Shown here in pieces: positions 51,208-60,150 of a stretch of 64,000 bases of DNA. The notes under the pieces are model-generated. The model worked only from the letters and a program-made list of their open reading frames with translations, ran no database searches and was not told where the DNA came from. The stretch lies in assembly GCA_017542245.1 (NCBI GenBank), contig JAFXXN010000078.1, positions 1 through 64,000 on the forward strand, in the 5' to 3' direction. This DNA comes from Lachnospiraceae bacterium. GTDB lineage: Bacteria; Bacillota; Clostridia; Lachnospirales; Lachnospiraceae. The translations under genes were made by a program, and so were the position numbers. Every line of letters starts with the position of its first letter. Position 1 is the first letter of the stretch.

Positions 51208-52950
51208 ATGGCTTTTATGAACAAAAAAGTCAGGCTCGGTGATGTGCTGATGGACGAGGGTATCATTACCCTTGATCAGTTAAACCAGGCGCTGACCAGA
51301 CAGCAGGAAACCAGACATAAGCTCGGTGAAACTCTTGTAGAACTCGGTATAGCCACTGAAAGACAGATAGCTACGGCACTGTCCAGACAGCTCGGTCTTG
51401 ACCTTGTAGACCCGAACCGTGTTGTAATAAAAGAAAACATACTGAACTTAATAAAGGATCATACAGTATTAAAGAGAAACCTTGTGATCCCGTTTGATTT
51501 CGATGAATACGATTCAAGATACCTGAAAGTAGCCATGGCAGACCCCATGGATATCAAAGTCATAGATGATATGACATTGCTTACAGGTATGCAGATATCA
51601 CCCTGTATCGCAACATCTACGGACATACTGGCTGCCATAGATAAATACTTCGGTAACCTGGAAAACCAGGCCGTGGCAGATGCGTTCGCAGCAGAGCGTG
51701 CAGCAGAAGAAGAGCAGTACAAGGACGAGGACATGACCGAAGCAAATGCGGCAGTCGAGAACTCGCCCGTTGTTGTGCTTGTTAACCGTATCATAGAGCA
51801 GGCCGCACGTCAGCGTGCATCCGATATTCATATCGAGCCTTTCGAAAAGCACATAAGAGTCCGTTATCGTATCGACGGTGTTTTAAAGAACTCCGGTGAT
51901 TATAAGATAAACATGCTTTCCGCTGTAAACACACGTATTAAGATCATCGGCGGAATGGACATATCAGAAAAACGTAAACCTCAGGACGGTCGTATCACAT
52001 CCATAGTAGATAAAGTAGAATACGATATCCGTGTTTCCATGCTTCCTACCGTATACGGCGAAAAAACCGTTATGCGTCTTACTCAGAAGAAAGCACTTTC
52101 AAGAGACAAGAGAAACCTCGGTTTCGATGAACAGGAACTTGGAACATTTGATAAGATATTCTCTAACCCGAACGGTATCATCCTTGTTACGGGACCTACC
52201 GGATCAGGTAAATCAACCACCCTGTACACAGCGTTATCAGAACTTAATAAAGAAGATGTTAATATCATAACAGTTGAGGACCCTGTCGAAGCAAATATCG
52301 AAGGTATTAACCAGGTACAGACAAACGTAAAAGCAGGTCTTACCTTCGCATCAGCCCTTCGTTCTATTCTGCGTCAGGACCCGGACATCATAATGATAGG
52401 AGAAATCCGTGACCAGGAGACTGCAAGTATAGCTGTTACCGCATCTATCACAGGTCACTTGGTCGTAAGTACCCTCCATACCAACTCTTCAGCTGCTTCA
52501 ATTACCCGTCTTGCAGATATGGGACTTGAGTATTACCTGATAGCTGACTCAGTAGTTGGTGTTATTGCACAGCGTCTGGTTAGACGTTTATGTACTGCAT
52601 GCCGTACGGAGCGTCTTGCAAATGAACGAGAGAAGAGAATTCTCGGAGCAGAGAATGAAGACGAAGTAAAAGTATGGGAGCCTAAGGGATGTCCTCAGTG
52701 CGGCTACAACGGATACCGTGGCCGAATCGGTGTATACGAGCTCATGCCCGTATCACAGCGTATAAAGAACATCATAGCAGGAAAAGGCACCACTGAACAG
52801 ATAGAAAAAGCAGCTTTGGCAGACGGTATGTACACTCTGCAGATGGCTTGTTCAAAACATGTGCGTAACGGCACAACTTCCATTAATGAGCTTAAGCGTA
52901 TCGTATACGCAGGCGAGGATGTAGATGATGTAGATGCAGTTACATCATAA
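51208..52950 (+). CDS. pilB: Type IV pilus assembly ATPase PilB (GspE family)
   Basis: The extension motor of the pilus. In its 580 residues the amino-terminal MshEN/T2SSE_N domain (LGDVLMDEGIITLDQLNQAL, about 8-145) is followed by the hexameric ATPase: Walker A GPTGSGKSTTLY (about 331), Asp box, Walker B IMIGEIRDQETA, and His box GHLVVSTLHTN. A tetracysteine zinc site (CTAC, then CPQCGYNGYRGR) is near residues 468-500. MshEN-type amino termini can bind c-di-GMP in some PilB proteins, which fits the EAL protein upstream, but I cannot confirm the binding motif. GGAG precedes the ATG. Confidence 0.94.
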   Translation: MAFMNKKVRLGDVLMDEGIITLDQLNQALTRQQETRHKLGETLVELGIATERQIATALSRQLGLDLVDPNRVVIKENILNLIKDHTVLKRNLVIPFDFDEYDSRYLKVAMADPMDIKVIDDMTLLTGMQISPCIATSTDILAAIDKYFGNLENQAVADAFAAERAAEEEQYKDEDMTEANAAVENSPVVVLVNRIIEQAARQRASDIHIEPFEKHIRVRYRIDGVLKNSGDYKINMLSAVNTRIKIIGGMDISEKRKPQDGRITSIVDKVEYDIRVSMLPTVYGEKTVMRLTQKKALSRDKRNLGFDEQELGTFDKIFSNPNGIILVTGPTGSGKSTTLYTALSELNKEDVNIITVEDPVEANIEGINQVQTNVKAGLTFASALRSILRQDPDIIMIGEIRDQETASIAVTASITGHLVVSTLHTNSSAASITRLADMGLEYYLIADSVVGVIAQRLVRRLCTACRTERLANEREKRILGAENEDEVKVWEPKGCPQCGYNGYRGRIGVYELMPVSQRIKNIIAGKGTTEQIEKAALADGMYTLQMACSKHVRNGTTSINELKRIVYAGEDVDDVDAVTS

Positions 52951-52993
52951 GCACCATATATAATAAGAAGAAAAACTTACAGGAGAAGGACAT

Positions 52994-54055
52994 ATGCTAT
53001 CAATTAACGAAATGCTGATCATAGCGAATCAGATGCACGCGTCGGACTTACACCTGTCGGTAGGTGTACCACCCAAGGTAAGAGTATTCGGTGACCTGGT
53101 AGATATCGAAGGATGTTCGATACTTACGCCTGCGGACACTGCAGAGCTCGGGTACTCCATTATACCGCCGGCACTCATACAGCGCTTTGAGGAACAGGGC
53201 GAGCTTGACTTCTCATATGCGATCATGGGAGAAGGACGTTACAGAGCGAACGTTTTCCACCAGAGAGGCACAATTGCAGCCGTACTTCGTTTGATAGGTA
53301 TGGACATCCCTTCACCGGGACAGCTCGGTATACCGAATGCAGTAGTAGATCTTACTTTTAAGAAGAGGGGACTGGTTCTTGTAACAGGACCTACCGGTTC
53401 CGGTAAATCAACTACACTTGCTTCGCTTATCAATCTTATTAATGACAGATCGCCTTTCCACGTTATCACTCTTGAAGATCCTATCGAGTACCTTCATCCG
53501 CATAAACGTTCCATAGTTAACCAGCGAGAGATCGGACTTGATACCAAGAGCTTCTCACAGGCGCTTACATCTGCACTTCGTGAAGACCCTGATGTTATCC
53601 TCGTAGGTGAAATGCGTGACCTTGATACTATTGCAACGGCCATAACTGCAGCAGAAACCGGTCACCTGGTATTCAGTACCTTGCATACCATCGGAGCTGC
53701 AGCAACCATCGACCGTATCATCGATGTATTCCCTCCTTATCAGCAGACACAGATCCGTTCACAGCTTGCCATGGTTCTTGAAGGAGTTATCTCTCAGGCA
53801 CTGCTCCCTGTAATAGGCGGTAACGGACGTAAGGCAGCCTTTGAAGTCATGTTGGCAACTCCTGCCATAAGAAACCTTATCCGTGAGAATAAGACCTTCC
53901 AGATAGCAGGTACCATGCAGACTTCACGTAAGATGGGTATGAAGACTCTGGATGATGATATATATGATCTGTATAACCAGCACTTTATAGACAGGGAGAC
54001 AGCATTGAGCTTCGCTCAGGATGCAGGAACACTGGCGAACAGGTTATCGTTCTAA
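52994..54055 (+). CDS. pilT: Twitching motility/retraction ATPase PilT
   Basis: The retraction motor of the pilus; 353 residues. Motifs: HASDLHLSVGVPPKVRV at the start (PilT-type), Walker A GPTGSGKSTTLASL (about 137), REDPDVILVGEMRDLDT Walker B, and GHLVFSTLHTIGA. The carboxy-terminal region through EVMLATPAIRNLIRENK matches the family AIRNLIREGK regulatory motif. AGGAGAAGG precedes the ATG. It follows pilB by 43 bases. After it a 176-base gap holds a new promoter before pilC. Confidence 0.95.
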   Translation: MLSINEMLIIANQMHASDLHLSVGVPPKVRVFGDLVDIEGCSILTPADTAELGYSIIPPALIQRFEEQGELDFSYAIMGEGRYRANVFHQRGTIAAVLRLIGMDIPSPGQLGIPNAVVDLTFKKRGLVLVTGPTGSGKSTTLASLINLINDRSPFHVITLEDPIEYLHPHKRSIVNQREIGLDTKSFSQALTSALREDPDVILVGEMRDLDTIATAITAAETGHLVFSTLHTIGAAATIDRIIDVFPPYQQTQIRSQLAMVLEGVISQALLPVIGGNGRKAAFEVMLATPAIRNLIRENKTFQIAGTMQTSRKMGMKTLDDDIYDLYNQHFIDRETALSFAQDAGTLANRLSF

Positions 54056-54100
54056 TAGTAATAAAGAAAATATTTGTTCAATATTTGGTATTAGTAAATG

Positions 54101-54174
54101 TGAACAAGCCCTAATTATTGGGATTTAGAACATTTTTACAAAAAATGAACAAAAAATGAACAAATTTTGAATAA
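54101..54174 (+). promoter_or_regulatory. Repeated TGAACAA motifs upstream of the pilC promoter
   Basis: TGAACAA at 54101-54107, 54146-54152 and 54157-54163, then TGAATAA at 54168-54174. The last three are spaced exactly 11 bases apart, ending five bases before the -35 box at 54180. An inverted TTGTTCA at 54074-54080 pairs with the first copy. The arrangement suits a helically phased activator or repressor site. Confidence 0.55.
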
Positions 54175-54179
54175 AATGC

Positions 54180-54208
54180 TTGACAAGTAAAAAAACATGT
54201 GTTATAGT
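54180..54208 (+). promoter_or_regulatory. Sigma-A promoter for pilC and the pilin genes
   Basis: A perfect TTGACA (54180-54185), a 17-base spacer and TATAGT (54203-54208). A TATAAT at 54208 would need a 22-base spacer. Confidence 0.65.
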
Positions 54209-54231
54209 ATAATCACTGAAGGAGAAAAGCC

Positions 54232-55446
54232 GTGGGACAGTATACATACGTAGCGGTCACTAAGATGGGTGACCAGACCAAAGGCAATATCGAAGCAAAA
54301 AATATCGAAGCAGCTAAGTTGCAGCTTCAGGCTAACGGACTTACACCTATAAGTGTAAAGAACCAGAGCATCTTCTCTAAAGATCTTAATATCGGTGGAG
54401 AGAAGAAGGTAACCAAGCGTGACCTTTCAGTTTTCTGTAGACAGTTCACCTCTATTCTTAATGCAGGCGTAACAGTTGTAGAAGCTCTTAACATGTTAGC
54501 GGATCAGACACAGAACAAGACTTTGGTAAAAGCTTTAAGAAAGACATCAGAGTCAGTTCAGCAAGGTGATACTTTGGCGGTATCCATGGCCAAGCATCCG
54601 AAGGTTTTCCCTGAGATGTTTGTAAACATGGTAGAAGCCGGTGAAGTTTCCGGTAGCTTGGAAGAAGCTGTAAGCCGTATGGGTGTTCAGTTTGAAAAGA
54701 GTGCTAAGCTAGCTGGTATCATCAAGAAAGCTATGATATATCCTATAGCGGTTATCGTAGTTGCTTTAGTAGTTTTGATTGTTATGTCAGTAGCGGTTGT
54801 TCCACAGTTTGCAAGTATGTTTGAATCAATGGGGTCAGAACTTCCAGGTTCTACTAAGGCAGTTATGGCACTGGCAGATTTCCTTATCAATAAATGGTGG
54901 CTTTTAATTATCATAGTTGTAGCCACTATAGTTGGATTAAATTTGTTTGGCAAGACTGATAAAGGAAAGACTGTATTTGGTACTATTGCAATAAAGATAC
55001 CTATTATCGGTCAGGTAAATGTTAAGACTCAGTCAGCATCATTTGCCAGAACCATGAGTACACTGGTTTCTTCAGGACTTGGTATTTCTCAGGCGCTTGA
55101 GATATGTGCAAAGGCCATGAAGAACATCCTTTATAAGAATGCTCTTATAAAAGCTAAACAGGAAGTAGAACAGGGCGTTAACCTTTCAGTTCCTATCAGA
55201 AGAGCAAAGGTTTATCCTACACTTGTTCCTAACATGATAGCCATAGGAGAGGAAACAGGTAATATCGAAAACATGCTTGACAAAGTAGCAGATTACTTTG
55301 AAGAAGAAGCAGAGCTTGCTACACAGTCTATGTCAGAAATGATGCAGCCTATCATCATAGTAGTACTTGGTGGTCTTGTAGGATGGATGGTACTTGCTAT
55401 GTATCAGCCTATGATCACGATGTACGGTGATATGGAGAATCTGTAA
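54232..55446 (+). CDS. pilC: Type IV pilus inner membrane platform protein PilC (GspF family)
   Basis: The membrane platform on which PilB and PilT act; 404 residues. Two GspF domains (about 65-190 and 270-395), with VFCRQFTSILNAGVTVVEAL at the head of the first and ARTMSTLVSSGLGISQAL at the head of the second. Each is followed by a membrane helix; a third is near the end (PIIIVVLGGLVGWMVLAMY). It starts with GTG behind GGAG; no ATG is available nearby. Its own promoter, with TGAACAA repeats upstream, suggests control separate from pilBT. Confidence 0.94.
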   Translation: MGQYTYVAVTKMGDQTKGNIEAKNIEAAKLQLQANGLTPISVKNQSIFSKDLNIGGEKKVTKRDLSVFCRQFTSILNAGVTVVEALNMLADQTQNKTLVKALRKTSESVQQGDTLAVSMAKHPKVFPEMFVNMVEAGEVSGSLEEAVSRMGVQFEKSAKLAGIIKKAMIYPIAVIVVALVVLIVMSVAVVPQFASMFESMGSELPGSTKAVMALADFLINKWWLLIIIVVATIVGLNLFGKTDKGKTVFGTIAIKIPIIGQVNVKTQSASFARTMSTLVSSGLGISQALEICAKAMKNILYKNALIKAKQEVEQGVNLSVPIRRAKVYPTLVPNMIAIGEETGNIENMLDKVADYFEEEAELATQSMSEMMQPIIIVVLGGLVGWMVLAMYQPMITMYGDMENL

Positions 55447-55543
55447 AAACGAATTAAATCCCGGGGGCTTTCGGCGAGTGAGAAAGAGGAGGGGTTTAAG
55501 ATAAAAAATTATAATTTTTACACACAAAAAAGGAGAAAATGTT

Positions 55544-55972
55544 ATGAAGAAAATGAACAACAAAGGTTTTTCACTGGTAGAACTTATCGTAGTAGTTCTT
55601 ATCATGGCTATCATCGCTGTAGCTCTTGCACCTCAGGTTATGAAGTGGGTTGAGAATTCAAGAAAGTCAACAGACTGCAACAACTATGACTCTGTAGTAT
55701 CAGCTGTTAATATTGCACTTGCTAATGAGACCGTTATGAAGGATCTTCCTGCTGCTGGAACAACATTAACATGGACCCAGGGTGCAACAACTCCTTGGTC
55801 AGGCGGATATACATCACTTAACAATGCTATAGGTGTTACAATTGGTACTTCTTGGGCTACAGATATGAAGATTAAGAGAACAACTGATTATACAGGTCCT
55901 TACACCATTACTATTGATGGAAACGGAACAGTTACAAGAACAAATGATCCTAACGCTGAGAGCATTTCGTAA
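55544..55972 (+). CDS. Type IV prepilin, likely major pilin
   Basis: A 142-residue prepilin. A short positively charged leader ends at the PilD site NNKG/FSLVELIVVVLIM (glutamate at +5), followed by the hydrophobic alpha-1 helix. The remainder is a small Ser/Thr/Gly-rich globular head with a Cys near residue 44. A strong ribosome site (AAGGAG) and the following terminator suggest high expression, so I take it as the major pilin; this is inference. The first 33 mature residues equal those of the next pilin almost exactly. Confidence 0.9.
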   Translation: MKKMNNKGFSLVELIVVVLIMAIIAVALAPQVMKWVENSRKSTDCNNYDSVVSAVNIALANETVMKDLPAAGTTLTWTQGATTPWSGGYTSLNNAIGVTIGTSWATDMKIKRTTDYTGPYTITIDGNGTVTRTNDPNAESIS

Positions 55973-56015
55973 TTAGCTAAGATTATATATTATTAGATTG
56001 TAATTGATTATGAAC

Positions 56016-56053
56016 AATCCCAGGTTCGGGTGGGGAGACCCGAACCTAGGATT
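56016..56053 (+). terminator. Long hairpin after the first pilin gene
   Basis: AATCCCAGGTTCGGGT pairs with ACCCGAACCTAGGATT around a six-base loop, with one mismatch. Only four T residues follow, so it may stabilise the pilin mRNA 3' end as much as terminate. Confidence 0.7.
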
Positions 56054-56062
56054 TTGAACAAA

Positions 56063-56212
56063 CGGTAGGTTCTTACCGGAGAAAGATTTTTGTAGTTACG
56101 TAGTGCAAAAATTCAATAAGAACTTTATTACACCTTTCGTGTCACTCGAAGTAGGAAGCAAACATCGTACCGGTACTTGTTTCTTACTACCCACGAAAGG
56201 TGTTTTGTTTTA
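56063..56212 (+). ncRNA. Candidate structured RNA ending in an intrinsic terminator
   Basis: CGGTA/TACCG (56063-56078) competes with GTTCTTA/TAAGAAC (56069-56075 with 56117-56123); inside the latter ATTTTTG pairs with CAAAAAT. Next, ACACCTTTCGTG (56130-56141) pairs perfectly with CACGAAAGGTGT (56192-56203), enclosing GTAGGAAGCAA/TTGTTTCTTAC with two wobbles, followed by TTTTGTTTT. It could be a small RNA, a riboregulator or a pilin mRNA 3' UTR. It does not match riboswitch consensus sequences I know. Confidence 0.4.
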
Positions 56213-56241
56213 TAATTTCTTAAAAAAATATTAAAATATTC

Positions 56242-56270
56242 TTGAATAATTATTCACAATATGATATTAT
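56242..56270 (+). promoter_or_regulatory. Sigma-A promoter for the second pilin gene
   Basis: TTGAAT (56242-56247), a 17-base spacer and TATTAT (56265-56270) preceded by TGA, giving an extended -10. Confidence 0.7.
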
Positions 56271-56337
56271 AAAAACACTTATTGGCAATTGAGTGGAAAA
56301 AATTTGCTTATAAGAAAAGATAATGAGGGGGATTATT

Positions 56338-56856
56338 ATGAAAGGAAAGAGATTAAAAAATGATGGTTTCTCGCTTGTTGAACTAATTGTTGTAGTTCTT
56401 ATTATGGCTATTATAGCTGTAGCTCTTGCTCCTCAAGTAATGAAGTGGGTAGAAAATTCTAGAATAGCAAGTGATTTACAGACACGAGCAGATATAGAAA
56501 ATAACTGTATTCTTGCTATAACAGAGGAAGCAGCTTTTGAAAAAGTAAAAGATGGTGGATACGAAATTATTATTGAAAAGTCAGTAAGCGGTAATATTTC
56601 ATTTACATATAAAACAAATACAGGAGGAGTTGTAACTACTTTGCCTGGAAGACCAGATCCTGATACGGATGCATTTTGGGAGAAATTTTTATTAGTAAGT
56701 GGGTATGATGATTTTGAAGAATTTGAAAATTCAGTACAAATAAAATCAACTCCTATGCATGGGACTGGTATAACACTTGATGTTCATGTTTATGAAGGAG
56801 GTTATACATTTAGCGAACTTGAAGGTGTTAACAAAGAAGATCTTGGAGTTTCGTAA
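56338..56856 (+). CDS. Second type IV prepilin
   Basis: A 172-residue prepilin with leader NDG/FSLVELIVVVLIM and the same alpha-1 helix as the first pilin, while the DNA of the two differs at many synonymous positions. The head domain is unrelated in sequence and more acidic (EKFLLVSGYDDFEEFENS). An ATG at 56323 is also in frame, but GAGGGG lies behind the ATG at 56338. It has its own promoter, and the prepilin peptidase gene follows by 28 bases. It may be a minor or alternative pilin. Confidence 0.88.
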   Translation: MKGKRLKNDGFSLVELIVVVLIMAIIAVALAPQVMKWVENSRIASDLQTRADIENNCILAITEEAAFEKVKDGGYEIIIEKSVSGNISFTYKTNTGGVVTTLPGRPDPDTDAFWEKFLLVSGYDDFEEFENSVQIKSTPMHGTGITLDVHVYEGGYTFSELEGVNKEDLGVS

Positions 56857-56884
56857 CTTGATAAAAAAATAAAAGGATAATATA

Positions 56885-57703
56885 ATGTTAAATATAATTT
56901 TTTATATATTCTTGTTTTTATATGGCGTAATTGTTGGTAGTTTTCTAAATGTGTGTATTTTAAGAATACCTCTTAAGGAGACTATAGTATCAAAAAGATC
57001 ACATTGTATGACATGTGGACATCAGTTAGCATGGTATGATCTATTTCCGTTATTTAGCTATTTATTCTTGGGTGGAAAATGTCGGTATTGTAAGGCGAAA
57101 ATAAGTAAACAGTATCCGATAATTGAATTCCTTAATGGTGTATTCGCTGTACTTTGTTTCTTATTTGGAGGTTTCTTCCCTTCTGATATTGTTACAGTAT
57201 ATAATTGGGGATGGTTTGGATATAGTGTTCTTGTACTATTCCTTTCGGCTATTTTATGTTCGATACTGATAGTTATATCAGTTATAGACTGGCGTACATT
57301 TGAGATTCCTCTTGGAGCCAATATTATTATACTTATTTTAGGAATCGTCCGCTTGGCAGTTAATCTCATAGTATATGGCTTTGACGGAGATTGGCTGGAT
57401 TTTGTTATAGGCTTCTTCGTGGTCAGCATTCCGCTTGCTATTATATATTATGCTTCAAAAGGTAGAGCTATAGGTGGCGGTGATGTTAAGTTAATGGCTG
57501 TCGCTGGATTATTCTTGGGATGGAAGCTGGCAATAGTTGCTCTGATAGCAGGATGTCTTTATGGAAGTATAATACATATTATACGTATGAAAGTTTCTGG
57601 TGAGGGGAAACAGCTTGCTATGGGCCCATACCTTTCAGCTGGTATAGTTACTGCCTTATGGTTTGGCGAATATATAGTTGATTGGTACGCAGGATTCTTT
57701 TAA
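56885..57703 (+). CDS. pilD: Prepilin peptidase PilD (A24 family)
   Basis: A bifunctional membrane aspartyl protease and N-methyltransferase that matures the pilins beside it. It is 272 residues with a membrane helix at the start (VGSFLNVCILRIPLKE), two CxxC pairs (CMTCGHQL and CRYCKAKI) in the cytoplasmic methylase domain, and the catalytic aspartates in ISVIDWRTFEIP and GGGDVKLMAV. Several further helices follow. All residues needed for both activities seem present. The gene is read with the second pilin. Confidence 0.95.
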   Translation: MLNIIFYIFLFLYGVIVGSFLNVCILRIPLKETIVSKRSHCMTCGHQLAWYDLFPLFSYLFLGGKCRYCKAKISKQYPIIEFLNGVFAVLCFLFGGFFPSDIVTVYNWGWFGYSVLVLFLSAILCSILIVISVIDWRTFEIPLGANIIILILGIVRLAVNLIVYGFDGDWLDFVIGFFVVSIPLAIIYYASKGRAIGGGDVKLMAVAGLFLGWKLAIVALIAGCLYGSIIHIIRMKVSGEGKQLAMGPYLSAGIVTALWFGEYIVDWYAGFF

Positions 57704-58131
57704 AATATTTTATGATAACAGTCTCGTGAACTTTGTTGTTTACGGGACTATTTTTTAATGTTCAAAAGAATCGAGACAGGCAAAATTTAAATTATATGCT
57801 ATTTTGCAGAAAAAAATTTTATATATGAAAAAGAAAATTATAATGCATAAGAAGTATGAAAAAATAGAATATATAAAAAAGTAGTCAGATATTATTTGAA
57901 TATTTCGAGTAAAAAAAACACAACTAATATTATATCAATGATTTTTCAGACAAAGATGATTAAAAGATATTATAATACCACATCTTATTTTAAAAAAAAA
58001 CTGGTAATTTTAATAGTTTTATGTTAGAATACAAATGATAAAATATGAATATTGGGATGAAGTAGTTTTATCTTCAGACCAAAATACATATTAAAACCCG
58101 GTACTTTTAAGGGGGATTTTGGAGGAGCGTA
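57704..58131 (+). other. 428-base AT-rich gap between pilD and the PilM-PilN gene
   Basis: It contains the pilD terminator (57720-57756), then about 260 bases of AT-rich sequence without frames or clear repeats, and an extended -10 element at 58022-58030 (TGTTAGAAT) that may serve the next gene. Confidence 0.6.
57720..57756 (+). terminator. Intrinsic terminator after pilD
   Basis: AGTCTCGTGAAC pairs with GTTTACGGGACT (two wobble pairs), followed by seven T-rich bases. Confidence 0.85.
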
Positions 58132-60150
58132 ATGGCTGTAACAAAAGTACTAAGTATTGAAATTACGGATATTGTTACCAGAGTCATTGAAGTAGACTAT
58201 GGTAAGAAAGATCCTGTAGTTCACAAGGCTGCGGTATTCGCTACACCTGAGAAGACCGTAAGCGACGGCGTTATCGAAGGAGTTGAAACCTTTGCTAAAG
58301 AGTTCCAGAGACAAACGCATGGCTTTGGAACAAAGAATGTTATCTTTGCACTTTCTACAAATAAGGTAATAAGCAGAGAAGTTTCTATCCCTGAGATGAA
58401 GGATGACCAGATTGCAGATTTTATCGAGAATCAGAAGAGTGAGTATTTTCCTATGGATACCACCGGTCATAACCTTGTTCACAGGATACTTGACAGAGAC
58501 AAAGACAAGAAGCAGATCCGCATAATCATTTATGCAGTTCCTCAAAAGCTGATAGCAAATTATCAGTCTTTCGCTTCACTTGCGGGACTCACTATAGTTA
58601 GCATTGATTATAACGGAAACGCTATATATCAGTGGCTTTCAAATGAATCTCACAGGCAGATGGATATGTATCTGCAGATTAACGAACGCAGCACCCTCTT
58701 TACAGTACTTGAAAAGAGAAAACTTGCTATTCAGCGTAATATAAACTTTGGTGCCTATGCTTTAGCAGATCGTCTTATACAGAGTGGTTATTATGACAGT
58801 GAAGATATGGGACAAGGGCTAACCAGGTCGGATGCGTTGAAGAAGCTGACTGAAGAAGAACTTATGTTCCCGAGCTTTGCAGCAATCAAGTTAAGCGAGC
58901 CTGATTCAGAAGCCGCTGAGCGTCTGCATAGCGCAAAAGAGCAGGTAACAGAAGGCATGAGACAGCTTCTTGGTAACCTCTCTCGTGTTATGGAATACTA
59001 TCATTCAAAGAATCAGAATGCTGAGTTAAATACTATATTCGTTGGTGGATGTGGTGCAAAGATAAAAGGCATTAAGAGTTTCCTTGAAAATGAATTTTCA
59101 GGCGTAGAAGTAGTTGCTCTTGATCAGCTTCCGGATGTAAAGATTAGTTCGTCGGTAAGTAAATCAGGTATTAATACTTCAGAACTTATTGCCTGCTTAG
59201 GTGCTGCTGAAGGATCTATTACTTTTGTGACTATATCTAAAGAGGCTAAGGCCAACAAAATGATCTTCCTTGGCCTTATAGTTCTTGTGGCAGGCATAGT
59301 TGCAGCGGTTGTACTTGTTATAATGGGTAAGGGTCAGTACAATAGTAAACTAAACGAGAAGGAAAAAGTTCAATCCCAGATAAATGATCTTGTTGCCAGC
59401 GGCATAGAAGATCTTGAGACAAGATATAATGCGGCACAGACTGCAGTTTCGAGAATTATTGAATTCCATGAAGGGACATATAGAAATAATGAAGAATGGA
59501 ATAAAGTTCTTGCAGAAGTAGAAGAGAAAACCGTAAGTTCTATGGTTGTATCGGATCTTACTTCTGATGCGGAAAATCTTGTTTTTAACTTATCAGTTGG
59601 ATCTAAGGAAGAAGCAGCTAAGTTAATCCTTCAATTCCAGATGATACCATATTTTAAGGGAGTTAGCGTATCATCAATTCGTGAATCAGTTTCCGAAACA
59701 ACAGGACAGACACTGGTATCGTTTACCTTGGTATGCACTTATGAGAAATACGTCGATTTGGATGTTAACGGTGACGGTAAAGTTGATGATAACGATGATA
59801 AGAATGGCGATGGAGTAGTAGATAAGCTTGACATCTATGGAGACGCTAACCATGATGGTGTTACCGATATCCGCGATATTATTACGGCTGAAAATGAAAT
59901 CAGAGCGGCAGTTCGTGATCTTATTGAAAATGATATTAATAACGATGGCGTTGTTGATGGCAACGATGATGTAAATCAGGATGGTGCTATAGATGATATC
60001 GATAGAGACTTGTTTGCAAGACTTGAGAACTTAAATATCGATACTATCGGTGATCTGAATATGGATGGAGTAGTAGATATCTTTGATGGAATTGAATACA
60101 TCCGTATCATGGACGAGCTGGCAGCAGCAGAAAGTGAGGGCATCCAATAA
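58132..60150 (+). CDS. PilM-PilN fusion with C-terminal calcium-loop repeats
   Basis: A 672-residue fusion of two pilus alignment proteins plus an extra tail. Residues 1-370 are an actin-like PilM (SIEITDIVTRVIEVDYG; FVGGCGAKIKGIKSFLEN). Residues about 377-400 are one membrane helix, and about 400-540 a PilN-like coiled and ferredoxin-like part outside the membrane. Residues 543-655 hold six 12-residue Asp/Asn loops such as DVNGDGKVDDND, DKNGDGVVDKLD, DANHDGVTDIRD and DLNMDGVVDIFD, as in dockerin or EF-hand calcium sites. The tail should lie outside the cytoplasm. TTGGAGGAG precedes the ATG. The PilO gene shares its last base (TAATG). Confidence 0.88.
   Translation: MAVTKVLSIEITDIVTRVIEVDYGKKDPVVHKAAVFATPEKTVSDGVIEGVETFAKEFQRQTHGFGTKNVIFALSTNKVISREVSIPEMKDDQIADFIENQKSEYFPMDTTGHNLVHRILDRDKDKKQIRIIIYAVPQKLIANYQSFASLAGLTIVSIDYNGNAIYQWLSNESHRQMDMYLQINERSTLFTVLEKRKLAIQRNINFGAYALADRLIQSGYYDSEDMGQGLTRSDALKKLTEEELMFPSFAAIKLSEPDSEAAERLHSAKEQVTEGMRQLLGNLSRVMEYYHSKNQNAELNTIFVGGCGAKIKGIKSFLENEFSGVEVVALDQLPDVKISSSVSKSGINTSELIACLGAAEGSITFVTISKEAKANKMIFLGLIVLVAGIVAAVVLVIMGKGQYNSKLNEKEKVQSQINDLVASGIEDLETRYNAAQTAVSRIIEFHEGTYRNNEEWNKVLAEVEEKTVSSMVVSDLTSDAENLVFNLSVGSKEEAAKLILQFQMIPYFKGVSVSSIRESVSETTGQTLVSFTLVCTYEKYVDLDVNGDGKVDDNDDKNGDGVVDKLDIYGDANHDGVTDIRDIITAENEIRAAVRDLIENDINNDGVVDGNDDVNQDGAIDDIDRDLFARLENLNIDTIGDLNMDGVVDIFDGIEYIRIMDELAAAESEGIQ

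Larger units (their letters stand above)
55973..56337 (+). other. 365-base structured gap between the two pilin genes
   Basis: It holds a strong hairpin (56016-56053), a structured stretch (56063-56123), a long terminator hairpin (56130-56212) and a promoter (56242-56270). There is no open frame of note. Confidence 0.6.

Noticed and set aside
56056-56212. A c-di-GMP riboswitch between the pilin genes
   Set aside because: The GTAGTGCAA and GGTAGG strings recall parts of known classes, but the rest of the conserved cores is missing and the order is wrong.
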